Of a DNA stretch of 52,006 nucleotides, positions 10,299-19,195 are shown piece after piece. The position numbers and the translations under genes are program-made. The stretch comes from Nitrospirota bacterium (GTDB lineage Bacteria > Nitrospirota > Thermodesulfovibrionia > UBA6902), in contig JACQXG010000047.1 in the NCBI GenBank assembly GCA_016208905.1, forward strand, positions 1 to 52,006. Reading direction: 5' to 3'. The notes below the pieces were generated by a model, which worked only from the letters and a program-made list of their open reading frames with translations, had not been told where the DNA came from and ran no database searches. Numbering within the stretch: the stretch's first letter is position 1; every line of letters starts with the position of its first letter.

Positions 10299-11468
10299 AT
10301 GCAAACAGGTCTCGACATATTAGAAAAACAATGGCCCCAAAAATTAAAAGGCGCAAGGGCAGGCCTGCTGGTACACCCGGCGTCTGTAAATAGAAAGCTT
10401 GAGCATGCGTCTGACTGCCTTCTTAAATCCGGGAAGCTTGAACTGAAGGCCCTCTTCGGGCCCCAGCATGGAATCCGGGGGGAGACCCAGGACAACATGA
10501 TTGAATGGGAAGGGTTCAGGGACAAAAAGACGGGACTTCCTGTCTATAGTCTTTACGGTCAAACCCGCAAACCTGGTGCGGCAATGCTCAAAGATATTGA
10601 TGTGATGGTAATTGATATGCAGGATGTGGGCTCCCGGTATTACACATTCATATGGACGATGGACTTATGTATGCAGGCATGTCTTGAAGCGGGTAAATCA
10701 GTTGTAATTCTTGACAGGCCTAATCCTCTGGGTGGTGTTCACACGGAAGGGCCTGTGCTTGATATGGATTACACATCGTTTGTCGGGCAGCGTCCTCTGC
10801 CGGTGCGTCATGGGATGACAATAGGGGAGATCGCCGGTTATCTGAAAAATGAATTTTATCCGTCTCTGGATTTTCATATTGTTCCAATGAAGGGGTGGGA
10901 AAGAAAGATGTGGTTTGATCAGACAGGGCTGCCGTGGGTCATGCCTTCCCCGAACATGCCGGCACTCGAAACAGCTGTTGTTTATCCCGGCATGTGTCTG
11001 CTTGAAGCTACTAATTTAAGCGAAGGACGCGGCACGACAAGGCCGTTTGAAATTTTCGGTGCGCCTTTTATAGACACTGATGTCCTTGTGAGCAGATTGA
11101 ATGACTTTAAGCTTGCCGGGGTTATTTTCAGGCCAATGTATTTTCAGCCTACTTTTCAGAAGCACGCCGGGAAACTCTGCGGAGGCACACAGATACATGT
11201 CATCAATAGAGAGAAATTTAAACCATTCAAGACAGGCATTGCGATTCTAAAAACAGTTCACGAATTGTATCCCGGACAGTTCAAATGGAAAAAGCCGCCC
11301 TACGAGTATGAAACAAAGAAGATGCCGATTGATATCCTTGCTGGAACTGACAGTCTCAGAAAGGACATAGAAGAAGGGGTATCGCTTGAACAGTTGGAGG
11401 ACAGTTGGAAATCGCAGTGTCTTGAGTTTAAAAAGAAGGTCTATAAAAAATATTTGATTTATAAATAG
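10299..11468 (+). CDS. namZ: DUF1343 family protein (NamZ-type exo-beta-N-acetylmuramidase)
   Basis: QTGLDILEKQWPQKLKGARAGLLVHPAS...LFGPQHGIRGETQDNM...PVYSLYGQTRKP...DMQDVGSRYYTFIWTM...DRPNPLGG...EGRGTTRPFE. Start trimmed from 10206. Confidence 0.88.
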   Translation: MQTGLDILEKQWPQKLKGARAGLLVHPASVNRKLEHASDCLLKSGKLELKALFGPQHGIRGETQDNMIEWEGFRDKKTGLPVYSLYGQTRKPGAAMLKDIDVMVIDMQDVGSRYYTFIWTMDLCMQACLEAGKSVVILDRPNPLGGVHTEGPVLDMDYTSFVGQRPLPVRHGMTIGEIAGYLKNEFYPSLDFHIVPMKGWERKMWFDQTGLPWVMPSPNMPALETAVVYPGMCLLEATNLSEGRGTTRPFEIFGAPFIDTDVLVSRLNDFKLAGVIFRPMYFQPTFQKHAGKLCGGTQIHVINREKFKPFKTGIAILKTVHELYPGQFKWKKPPYEYETKKMPIDILAGTDSLRKDIEEGVSLEQLEDSWKSQCLEFKKKVYKKYLIYK

Positions 11469-11485
11469 AGCCGTTGCTTATCTGA

Positions 11486-13195
11486 TTATGCCGATTGCTG
11501 TTCAACAGAGGCATTTTTCATCAATACAAAAAAATCATCGAAGTTCTTCGTGCGGAGCACGCGTTCGAGCATGTACTGCTCGCGGAAAATTCGTGAAAGT
11601 TCGGAAGTAATTTCCAGCTGTGCGCCGGGATCGTTACCGGGAGTAAGAATAAGGAAGATCAAATGCGCCGACTTATCGTCCGGCGCGTCGAAGTCGATCC
11701 CGGTATCGGAAATCCCGACTACAATAAGTGAATCCAGCAGACCTTCAATACGGGCATGCGGGAGCGCTACCCCATTGCCGATGCCTGTACTGAGAGCTTC
11801 CTCACGCGCCCAGACGGCGGCCTCCACGGCGTCTGCGTCCAGGCCGGCTGATATGCACGCTGCAGATGTTATCTCGTGAATGGCCTCCCTGCGGGAGATG
11901 GCTTTCAGTTCCCGCAGAAAAAGTTTTGAGGACAGCGTGTCCTGCAGCCGTCGTTTTTTGGCGCGCATGAGGATAAAGCGCATCACCGGGCCGCTCATCA
12001 TCGATGTAACAATCGCCGTAATGACCAGGGCCACGAACAGCCGGTTGCCGATGATCCCTGCTTCAAGGGCCAGCAGGCCCAGGATGATCTCCATCGCGCC
12101 GCGTGAGTTCATGGCAAAACCGACCGCCCAGGCTTCGTTGGAAGACATCCCGCCCCACCGTGCTCCAAGTGTGCCTCCGGCGATTTTACACCCGCAGGCT
12201 ATCAGCAGCACTGTCAGTACCAGGGGTAAGTCGAAATGGGTCAAAAAGTTCACCTTCAGTCCGATGCCCGCGAAGAACACCGGGGCAAAAATGAAAGACA
12301 CAAAATGGTCGATTGTGGCCCGGGTGCGCTCCCGCAGGTGGGAGGAATCGCCGATGGCAACGCCCACGAGGAAGGCGCCGAAAATCGCATGAATGCCGAT
12401 CCACTCGGTAAATGCGGCACCGAGAAGCGCCAGGGTAAGAGCAAAGCCCAGCACGCCGCCAGGCCACCTGGTATGGGCCTGCACTAACGGCAATACCTTG
12501 TGGATCAGCCAGCGGCCGAGTGTGAGCATGAAGCCTGCAAAAGCCAGCGTCAACACGATAGTTGACATGATGTGGTTTGCGTGGCCGGATGCGGCGCCCA
12601 TAAGCCCCAGAATAATGGCGAATACGATCCAGCCGACAAGGTCGTTAAAAATCGCGGCGCTTACAATTACCATTCCCAGATCGCTTCGGTAGAGGTCAAG
12701 GTCCATGAGCGTTTTGGCGATGACAGGCAGCGCGGAGATCGACAGGGCGGTTGCAAAAAACAGGGCAAAGATCAGCGGGTCAGCCTCCAAATGCCGTCCC
12801 ATAGCCTGCGGTATCAGCCATGCCACAGCGAAGCCCAGAAGAAAAGGTATCAGGATACCGGAAATGCTTACTCTGAACGCGACATGGCCTTGTCTCCTGA
12901 TAGTTGACAAGTTCACTTCTATACCTGCCACAAGCAAAAACAACACGACCGCCAGTGTTGTGATAGCATTTAAGATGATGGCGTTTGGCCCCTGCGGTGG
13001 AAAGAGGAATGCGCTGAGATCAGGCGCCACGTTTCCCAAAACGGTCGGACCGAGCAGAACACCTGCGAACAGCTCTCCCAGTACCGAGGGCTGGCGCAGC
13101 CGCTGGGCCAACTCGCCAAGCACGCGGGCCACACCGAGCAGGATTCCCAGGGATAAAAACATTACTATGATGTTTTGCGGTGTCAGATTTTCCAT
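11486..13195 (-). CDS. CPA2-type Na+(K+)/H+ antiporter with C-terminal PTS EIIA (Ntr-type) domain
   Basis: Multi-TM antiporter sequence then EAIHEITSAACISAGLDADAVEAAVWAREEALSTGIGNGVALPHARIEGL, an EIIA signature with GVALPHAR. Confidence 0.9.
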   Translation of the reverse strand: MENLTPQNIIVMFLSLGILLGVARVLGELAQRLRQPSVLGELFAGVLLGPTVLGNVAPDLSAFLFPPQGPNAIILNAITTLAVVLFLLVAGIEVNLSTIRRQGHVAFRVSISGILIPFLLGFAVAWLIPQAMGRHLEADPLIFALFFATALSISALPVIAKTLMDLDLYRSDLGMVIVSAAIFNDLVGWIVFAIILGLMGAASGHANHIMSTIVLTLAFAGFMLTLGRWLIHKVLPLVQAHTRWPGGVLGFALTLALLGAAFTEWIGIHAIFGAFLVGVAIGDSSHLRERTRATIDHFVSFIFAPVFFAGIGLKVNFLTHFDLPLVLTVLLIACGCKIAGGTLGARWGGMSSNEAWAVGFAMNSRGAMEIILGLLALEAGIIGNRLFVALVITAIVTSMMSGPVMRFILMRAKKRRLQDTLSSKLFLRELKAISRREAIHEITSAACISAGLDADAVEAAVWAREEALSTGIGNGVALPHARIEGLLDSLIVVGISDTGIDFDAPDDKSAHLIFLILTPGNDPGAQLEITSELSRIFREQYMLERVLRTKNFDDFFVLMKNASVEQQSA

Positions 13196-13348
13196 CCTGT
13201 GTAAGCCATTGAAAATAATAACATGCAAACGGACAATTTGAACATGATAAAATATCGAAAACCAAATCAGCGTAGCTGACTGAAGTCAGGCAACATGAGG
13301 CGCATATACTTGTAAGACAGAAGACTTTATGTATATATTAATTGCGCG

Positions 13349-15277
13349 GTGCTTGATAATGGAGATGACATAAAGAGCGTCAATGTTTTTATCCCTGCCG
13401 CGGGGCTGGGTGAGAGACTGCGGCCAATTACCGAACATATTCCCAAGCCTCTTCTCCCTATTCTTGGTCAACCCTCCATACAATACGTCCTTGAAAAAAT
13501 AGCGGCTCTGCCTTTTAACAAAATCGGAATAAACATCCATCACAAGAAAGAAAGCATTGAAGCATGGAGCAGGCAAAGCCCTCTGCATGACAAGATCACT
13601 CTTTTCCCTGAAGAAGAAATCCTGGGGACGGGGGGGGCGCTGAAGAATGCTGAAGAATTTCTGAACGAAGGGACCTTTCTTGTACACAACTCGGACATAC
13701 TGTCTGACATAAATTTAGCCGGCCTGCTTGAATATCATCAAGTATCATATAACCTTGTAACACTGGCCGTTCATGACTATCCGCAATTTAATAGTCTCAT
13801 CATTGACGAAAACGGATTCCTAAAAAACGTAGGGGCGGGTTTCAAACCTGCCACTACTGATGGGAGACTATTAGCCTTTACCGGGATTGCGGTCTATGAG
13901 CCCGCGTTCCTGGACTATCTGCCCACGGGTAAATCCAGCGTAGTCGATGCGTGGCTGAAGGCTGTTGCATCGGGGAACAAGATCGGAACATTTGATGTAT
14001 GCAGGGGCGTGGATGGACCCCGCCCCTACTGGAGCGACATCGGGACGCCCGATGCATACGCTTCTGCTGTGTTTCATGAATTGAGGAATGAAGGCGAGGT
14101 TGTTTATATTCATCCTTCAATAAATAGGTGCGGGGATATTGCTCTGCAGGGAAATGTTGTGATTGAAGAGGGGTGTTTGATTGATGGGGAAATATCTTTA
14201 AAGAATTGTATTGTGTTGCCGGGAAGCAATGCAGGGGCGTTGTATGCAGCGTCACTACAGTACGAATCATTATTTGAAAATTGCATCCTTGGCCCCGGCT
14301 TTCAAATAGACCTCGCTGCGGCTGAGATATTGAGTATTGATGAGGACAATAGACAATTGATCGGGACTGGCGGATCAGACAGGAAATATTTCAGGATTCA
14401 AAAGGACAATAAATCTGTTGTGCTCATGCAGTGTAAAGTTGACGATCCTGATTATGAGCGGCAAGTTGAATATACAAGATTCTTTCTTAAGCACGCTGTT
14501 CCTGTTCCTGAACTGATAGAAGCGGACACCGGCAAGAAGAATGCCATAATTGAAGACGCCGGGGACATTTCTCTTTACAGCTGGCTGAAGTGCCCGCGTG
14601 ACCGTATGGAAATAGAAAATATTTACAAACAGGTTATAGATATCATTGTCCTTATACATGCGGATGTCACTGAAGATATTTCAGAATGCCCGATTCTTAA
14701 AAACAGGATATTCGATTATGATCATTTCCGATGGGAGACTGATTATTTCATCAAGAGGTACTTAGAGGGCTTGAGGAATATAAATGTCAGCAATCGTCCG
14801 ATGCTTAATGAGGAGCTTCATCAACTGGCAGTTAAGGCGGACGCTGTTCCCAAGACAGTAGTACACAGGGATTTCCAATCGCAGAACATCATGGTCATGA
14901 AAGGGCAGGAGCTGCGCCTGATAGATTTTCAGGGCGCAAGGACCGGGCCGCCGGCTTATGATATGGCATCAATGTTATGGGACCCGTATTACCGCCTTGA
15001 GGATGAGATGAGAGAGCGTCTCCTGGATTATTATATTAATAAGATGAAAGCCCGGTCCGGGGGGAAATTCGATGAAGATATTTTTATGGAGTCGCTTGCT
15101 ATATGCAGGCTTCAGAGACATATGCAGGCCCTCGGAGCGTATGGCTTTCTGTCATCCGTAAAAGGGAAAAAATATTTCCTGAAATATATGCCGGAGGGAT
15201 TGAGGCTGCTAAAAGACGACGCCTTCCGTTCAAAGGACGACTGCCCTGAATTATATGATCTGATTATGGGATTATAG
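13349..15277 (+). CDS. Fusion of N-terminal nucleotidyltransferase (MurU-like) and C-terminal APH-fold sugar kinase (AmgK-like)
   Basis: N-term FIPAAGLGERLRPITEHIPKPLLPI...GTGGALKNA...VHNSDI; middle left-handed-helix-like segment; C-term VVHRDFQSQNIMVMKGQELRLIDFQGARTGPPAYDMASML. GTG start. Confidence 0.85.
   Translation: MLDNGDDIKSVNVFIPAAGLGERLRPITEHIPKPLLPILGQPSIQYVLEKIAALPFNKIGINIHHKKESIEAWSRQSPLHDKITLFPEEEILGTGGALKNAEEFLNEGTFLVHNSDILSDINLAGLLEYHQVSYNLVTLAVHDYPQFNSLIIDENGFLKNVGAGFKPATTDGRLLAFTGIAVYEPAFLDYLPTGKSSVVDAWLKAVASGNKIGTFDVCRGVDGPRPYWSDIGTPDAYASAVFHELRNEGEVVYIHPSINRCGDIALQGNVVIEEGCLIDGEISLKNCIVLPGSNAGALYAASLQYESLFENCILGPGFQIDLAAAEILSIDEDNRQLIGTGGSDRKYFRIQKDNKSVVLMQCKVDDPDYERQVEYTRFFLKHAVPVPELIEADTGKKNAIIEDAGDISLYSWLKCPRDRMEIENIYKQVIDIIVLIHADVTEDISECPILKNRIFDYDHFRWETDYFIKRYLEGLRNINVSNRPMLNEELHQLAVKADAVPKTVVHRDFQSQNIMVMKGQELRLIDFQGARTGPPAYDMASMLWDPYYRLEDEMRERLLDYYINKMKARSGGKFDEDIFMESLAICRLQRHMQALGAYGFLSSVKGKKYFLKYMPEGLRLLKDDAFRSKDDCPELYDLIMGL
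13829..13857. repeat. REP-like palindrome inside the MurU-AmgK fusion gene (copy 1)
   Basis: GTAGGGGCGGGTTTCAAACCTGCCACTAC, 29 nt, translated as part of VGAGFKPATT. Confidence 0.85.
14001..14029. repeat. REP-like palindrome inside the MurU-AmgK fusion gene (copy 2)
   Basis: GCAGGGGCGTGGATGGACCCCGCCCCTAC, 29 nt, translated as part of CRGVDGPRPYW. Confidence 0.85.
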
Positions 15278-15302
15278 TAAGTGGTATGATATAATTTTTT
15301 AA

Positions 15303-15923
15303 ATGGCAGACATCAATTTGTTAAAGAAACGTTTGTTGATTTTATCATTTGCTGCTATTGTTTTAATTATCGGCGGCTGCACTACATTGCTTCCCAGTGT
15401 AAAAGAAACAACAAAAACAGATTTGTGGGACACTTTTGATGATGCAAAAAATGCTATTGAGAAGATAATCCCTTACGAGACAACAGATGATGAGTTAAAA
15501 AAGGCCGGGATAGATCCTGAGGCTACCCCTAATTTTAAAATTCTGACCCATCTGGATATTATTCAGCGCTTTATGATTAATCCCTCTATCAAAAAAGAAG
15601 ACCTTGATAAAGGAGTACAGGCCTGTATTGATGCAAAAGCGCATTGCAGGTCCTATGAAATCCGCATCAGGAATATTACAAGTAAAAGGTATGGGAATGT
15701 TCTGCTGGATCTTTTTAATTTCAAGAGAAGTACAAACGAATCCGGATGGGAGTTCGAGGCGCTGATAGTTACGGTGGATGGTACAGTCGTGCATAAGCTT
15801 TGGGGAGGACGCCCCATAATAGAGGAGAACAGGGTGGTCAAAAATCCTCTTGGGCCTTTGCAGGACCCGTCAAGCCTGGTGAGGGACAGGTCATTAGGGG
15901 AAGTTAATAAATTAACGCCGTAA
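15303..15923 (+). CDS. Predicted lipoprotein of unknown function
   Basis: N-terminal hydrophobic segment ending LIIGGCTTL (lipobox); no family recognised. Confidence 0.7.
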   Translation: MADINLLKKRLLILSFAAIVLIIGGCTTLLPSVKETTKTDLWDTFDDAKNAIEKIIPYETTDDELKKAGIDPEATPNFKILTHLDIIQRFMINPSIKKEDLDKGVQACIDAKAHCRSYEIRIRNITSKRYGNVLLDLFNFKRSTNESGWEFEALIVTVDGTVVHKLWGGRPIIEENRVVKNPLGPLQDPSSLVRDRSLGEVNKLTP

Positions 15924-15927
15924 GAAG

Positions 15928-16125
15928 TTATAGTCTGTTTAATGCCTTGTTAAACAGCCCTTCTAATTTCCTGCTTTCATCCGCAATTTGGCTGAGCATT
16001 TCAGCTAATTCCCTTTCCCCCAGGCACTCCGCCTTTATCGCCCATTCTTTGTAGGTTTTAACATGGGCGTTATTGTGTTCAATCCAGTGTTCGAGCAGGT
16101 GTTTTAATTTCTCAAGTTCTGTCAT
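15928..16125 (-). CDS. Small helical protein of unknown function, next to the metal-permease-like gene
   Basis: 65 aa MTELEKLKHLLEHWIEHNNAHVKTYKEWAIKAECLGERELAEML; same strand, 18 nt downstream of the permease. Confidence 0.7.
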   Translation of the reverse strand: MTELEKLKHLLEHWIEHNNAHVKTYKEWAIKAECLGERELAEMLSQIADESRKLEGLFNKALNRL

Positions 16126-16143
16126 TTGATGATGCCTCCGGTC

Positions 16144-16857
16144 TTATAAACCAAATAATAAAATTGAAATCCCGCAGAAAGATATTATCGCACCGGCAAT
16201 GGCATGAGTATATCTTTCCAACTTTGCTGTAGGGATAATATTAATCCCAAAATATGAAACCAGGACAAGCCCGAGCATTGTCAGAATAGTAATTCCCCCG
16301 TAAATACCTGTTACAAGCCATAAATCAAATAAACTGCTTTTTGCTGCGGGATACATAAGTATCGGAATCAGCGGTTCGCACGGACCAAGAATGAATATTA
16401 TAAAGAGTACCCACGGAGTCATATTCTTATTACTTTTATTTTTATGGACATGTAAATGTTCCTCGTTATGAACGTGAGAGTGGCCGTGGTCGATGCCGCT
16501 TCCATGGGCATGAAAATGAGTATGCGGCCTGTTCCTTAACGCCTTCTTAATGCCCCAGATAAAATAAACCAGGCCGAATGCTATCAGCGCCCATGTCGCC
16601 AGAGATCCCCTGAATGATTCAATAACTTCCAGTTTTGATACCGCTAAACCGAAAGAGATGCCTATGAAACCAAGCACGACGGAACTTAATACATGCCCGA
16701 TACCGCACAGGACTGTAATGAATGCCGTCTTGCGCAGAGACCATTCACCTGATCTGGACATCGCAATAAAAGGCAGATAATGGTCAGGCCCCAACAACGT
16801 ATGAAAGAACCCGATTGAAGCAGCCGCAGTTACAAGAATTAACAGTTCATCAGACAT
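16144..16857 (-). CDS. Membrane permease with His-rich loop (NiCoT/RcnA/UreH- or TauE-like)
   Basis: GFFHTLLGPDHYLPFIAMSR, HTHFHAHGSGIDHGHSHVHNEEHLHVHK His-rich loop, GPCEPLIPIL. Confidence 0.78.
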   Translation of the reverse strand: MSDELLILVTAAASIGFFHTLLGPDHYLPFIAMSRSGEWSLRKTAFITVLCGIGHVLSSVVLGFIGISFGLAVSKLEVIESFRGSLATWALIAFGLVYFIWGIKKALRNRPHTHFHAHGSGIDHGHSHVHNEEHLHVHKNKSNKNMTPWVLFIIFILGPCEPLIPILMYPAAKSSLFDLWLVTGIYGGITILTMLGLVLVSYFGINIIPTAKLERYTHAIAGAIISFCGISILLFGL

Positions 16858-16884
16858 AATATTTTCTCCGATCTTTTTAAGAAT

Positions 16885-16936
16885 AAAAAAGCCACGAAAG
16901 CTTTACGGCCTCCAGACCGTTTAAGCCTTCGTGGCT
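16885..16936 (-). terminator. Intrinsic-terminator-like hairpin in the leader of the permease gene (candidate attenuator)
   Basis: Minus strand AGCCACGAAGGCTTAAACGGTCTGGAGGCCGTAAAGCTTTCGTGGCTTTTTT: 9-bp perfect basal stem, internal GCTT/AAGC and ACGG/CCGT pairing, then a T tract. Confidence 0.7.
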
Positions 16937-16949
16937 TGTTTCAGGTAAT

Positions 16950-16979
16950 TTTATAGCATACCGTGGAGGCAGGTGTCAA
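16950..16979 (-). promoter_or_regulatory. Predicted sigma-70-type promoter for the permease
   Basis: Minus strand TTGACA, 18 nt, TATAAA, directly upstream of the hairpin. Confidence 0.6.
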
Positions 16980-17069
16980 TGGAGGGGGTCAGGACAGGGC
17001 AGTCATCAGGAAACAGTTGATAGTCTGAAAGGCATGGGTTATACTTTCTTGTATAAGGAGGCCGGATTT

Positions 17070-18185
17070 ATGGAAAAGGGGAAGTACGGATCTGTACTTG
17101 TTGTAGATGATGATCCTTCGGTTCTTGAGTCTTCTTCCATGCTTTTAAAAGAATATGGATATCATGTTGTTTCTTCATCAGGCGTAGATGATGCACTCGA
17201 ACGGTTCAGGGTAAATAATATTGATGCTGTTTTGACCGATATTGTAATGCCGTCCAAATCAGGGATTGAACTCCTCAGGCATATTCATGACATGAATCCG
17301 ACGACGCCCGTTATCCTTATGACGGCATATGCTGATATGGAGAAAGTGCTCGGTGCATTAAAAATAGGGGCCTTCGATTTTATAATCAAACCATTTACTT
17401 CCGAGCTGCTCGTTCATTCAGTCGAGAAGGCGGTCCATTTTAATAAATTAATGCTGATGGAAAAGGATTACAAACATTTACTTGAAGAATACAACCAGGA
17501 GATAGAAACCCTTATCGCGGAAAGGACCATGGGTCTGATGTCCCTGACCCTGGCGGACAAGATCAGAAACCCGGCGGCTGTAATAGGCCTAACATGCAGA
17601 AGGATGCTTGAGAAAGAGGAAATTCCCGAAAGACTGATACCAAAAATCGAGGGTATTATCGATGAGGCTGCAAAACTGGATAATATTGTTAAGGACTTTC
17701 AATCTCTGCTGAAGAGCAAGAAGTCAATGTTCAGGTATGAAGATATAAACGCGGTAGTGGAAAGTGTTATACCCATTATTGAAAATATGGTTGCAGATAA
17801 AAGAATTGAGCTGGCCTTTAAATGTTCGGAACAGCCGCTGAAAGTCAATATCCAGAAAAACTTATTTCAGATTGCGCTTTCGCATCTTATAAAAAATTCT
17901 GCCGATGCGATACATGACGGAGGCAAGATAACTATTTCTACCTATCAGAGTGATAATACATGTATTCTTGAAGTCTCTGACACAGGCAGCGGCATTAGCG
18001 CGGAAGATATAGGTAAAATATTCGATCCCATGTTCAGCTCAAAAGATAAACGGTACGGCATGGGGTTGCCGCTGGTAAAACGCATAGTATCGGAACATAT
18101 GGGTGAGATAGAAGTAACAAGTAAACCGGGGGAGGGGACTACTTTCATTATTAAACTGCCTGTGAGATGGATCCCGAAGGACTGA
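17070..18185 (+). CDS. Response regulator receiver fused to sensor histidine kinase
   Basis: VLVVDDDPSVLE...AVLTDIVMPSKSGIELL...IIKPF receiver; C-term HATPase LEVSDTGSGISAEDIGKIFDPMFSSKDKRYGMGLPLVKRIV. Confidence 0.87.
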   Translation: MEKGKYGSVLVVDDDPSVLESSSMLLKEYGYHVVSSSGVDDALERFRVNNIDAVLTDIVMPSKSGIELLRHIHDMNPTTPVILMTAYADMEKVLGALKIGAFDFIIKPFTSELLVHSVEKAVHFNKLMLMEKDYKHLLEEYNQEIETLIAERTMGLMSLTLADKIRNPAAVIGLTCRRMLEKEEIPERLIPKIEGIIDEAAKLDNIVKDFQSLLKSKKSMFRYEDINAVVESVIPIIENMVADKRIELAFKCSEQPLKVNIQKNLFQIALSHLIKNSADAIHDGGKITISTYQSDNTCILEVSDTGSGISAEDIGKIFDPMFSSKDKRYGMGLPLVKRIVSEHMGEIEVTSKPGEGTTFIIKLPVRWIPKD

Positions 18186-18231
18186 ACCTTAATGTTGCAT
18201 ACCCGGTATCGAAAAAGAAAGCAGCCATATC

Positions 18232-18411
18232 CTATGCCATGTCGATTGAAATTAAAACATAATCATTTTTTACCTTAAAATATACCACTGCACGTCCTTC
18301 TTCGTTTTCATACAGAATAATGTCATTGCTGAATTCCTTTACCAGACGCAGCTTCATATTCTCCGTTCTTATCATTTTACCGCCCTCAATAATTTGCACT
18401 TCGGCTAACAT
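18232..18411 (-). CDS. Small 59-aa ORF, unknown function (below ORF-track size cut-off)
   Basis: MLAEVQIIEGGKMIRTENMKLRLVKEFSNDIILYENEEGRAVVYFKVKNDYVLISIDMA, preceded by a GGAGGG RBS. Confidence 0.6.
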   Translation of the reverse strand: MLAEVQIIEGGKMIRTENMKLRLVKEFSNDIILYENEEGRAVVYFKVKNDYVLISIDMA

Positions 18412-18473
18412 AGGCCCTCCTTTATAATAAAGTCCTGCTGTCCTGACATATAACCATCTATAAGTATATTTCT

Positions 18474-19019
18474 CTATTCAGGGACCTTAAAACCCATAAA
18501 ATTGAGAAAATCAGACTTTCCCCCTTTTTCAGACCGCCTGTTCCATTGTTTGATTTTTCCCCAGTAAGAGGCAGTCTCGTTTCCGGATTGTATCGCTTTC
18601 AGTCTGAAACTTTTGTAAGAACTCGATTTACCGTAATGATATTTACATTTAATAAACTTGTCACGAATAACATCTGAGAGCTCAAAATCAGATGCTTTAT
18701 TTTCGTCATCAAGGAAAACATCAATCGGAAAAATCCGGCAGGACATAGGCCTTGCTTCATATGCCGTACATTGCCTGTCTTCCGAGAGGAATAAACACGC
18801 GCCGTTTTTGTTCTTTCTTAAGGATATCTTCCGATTGCCGTATGAAAATTTTATTAAATCACTGTCATCAACTGAGTCGAAATCGGATTTGGCATGCAAT
18901 CTAATCAGCCTGTCGGCAGATATGCCTGTGTGTTTGACCAGTCTCCTGATGTCATGATGTGTTACTTCAATGACCGGATCACAGCAGCACTCGCCGCATT
19001 GTGAACAGCGGATCTTCAT
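18474..19019 (-). CDS. YkgJ-family cysteine cluster (Zn/Fe-chelating) protein
   Basis: MKIRCSQCGECCCDPVIEVTHHDIRRLV...GACLFLSEDRQCTAYEARPMSCRIFP. Start trimmed from 19187. Confidence 0.8.
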   Translation of the reverse strand: MKIRCSQCGECCCDPVIEVTHHDIRRLVKHTGISADRLIRLHAKSDFDSVDDSDLIKFSYGNRKISLRKNKNGACLFLSEDRQCTAYEARPMSCRIFPIDVFLDDENKASDFELSDVIRDKFIKCKYHYGKSSSYKSFRLKAIQSGNETASYWGKIKQWNRRSEKGGKSDFLNFMGFKVPE

Positions 19020-19195
19020 TAATTTCGATATCCTTTTATTTATTTTAATGGTAATACCTCCGTAGTGATAATTGATAACAGCATGATATGTATACAGAAA
19101 AATTATACTGCAAAATACGCATATAATCCAGTTGAGTGAAGCAGCGGGAAACAGAAGCAAATTTACAATAAGTATTTTAGCCCGCATTATTCATG

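Noticed and set aside
11550-13241. Many ORFs antisense to the antiporter gene (e.g. 11880..12392 +, 12705..13241 +)
   Set aside because: They overlap a clear antiporter/EIIA CDS on the other strand, lack family features, and reflect GC-rich codon bias.
13270-13292. CTGACTGAAGTCAG palindrome near the antiporter/MurU divergent promoters
   Set aside because: Short and possibly chance; not supported as an operator or repeat from this window alone.
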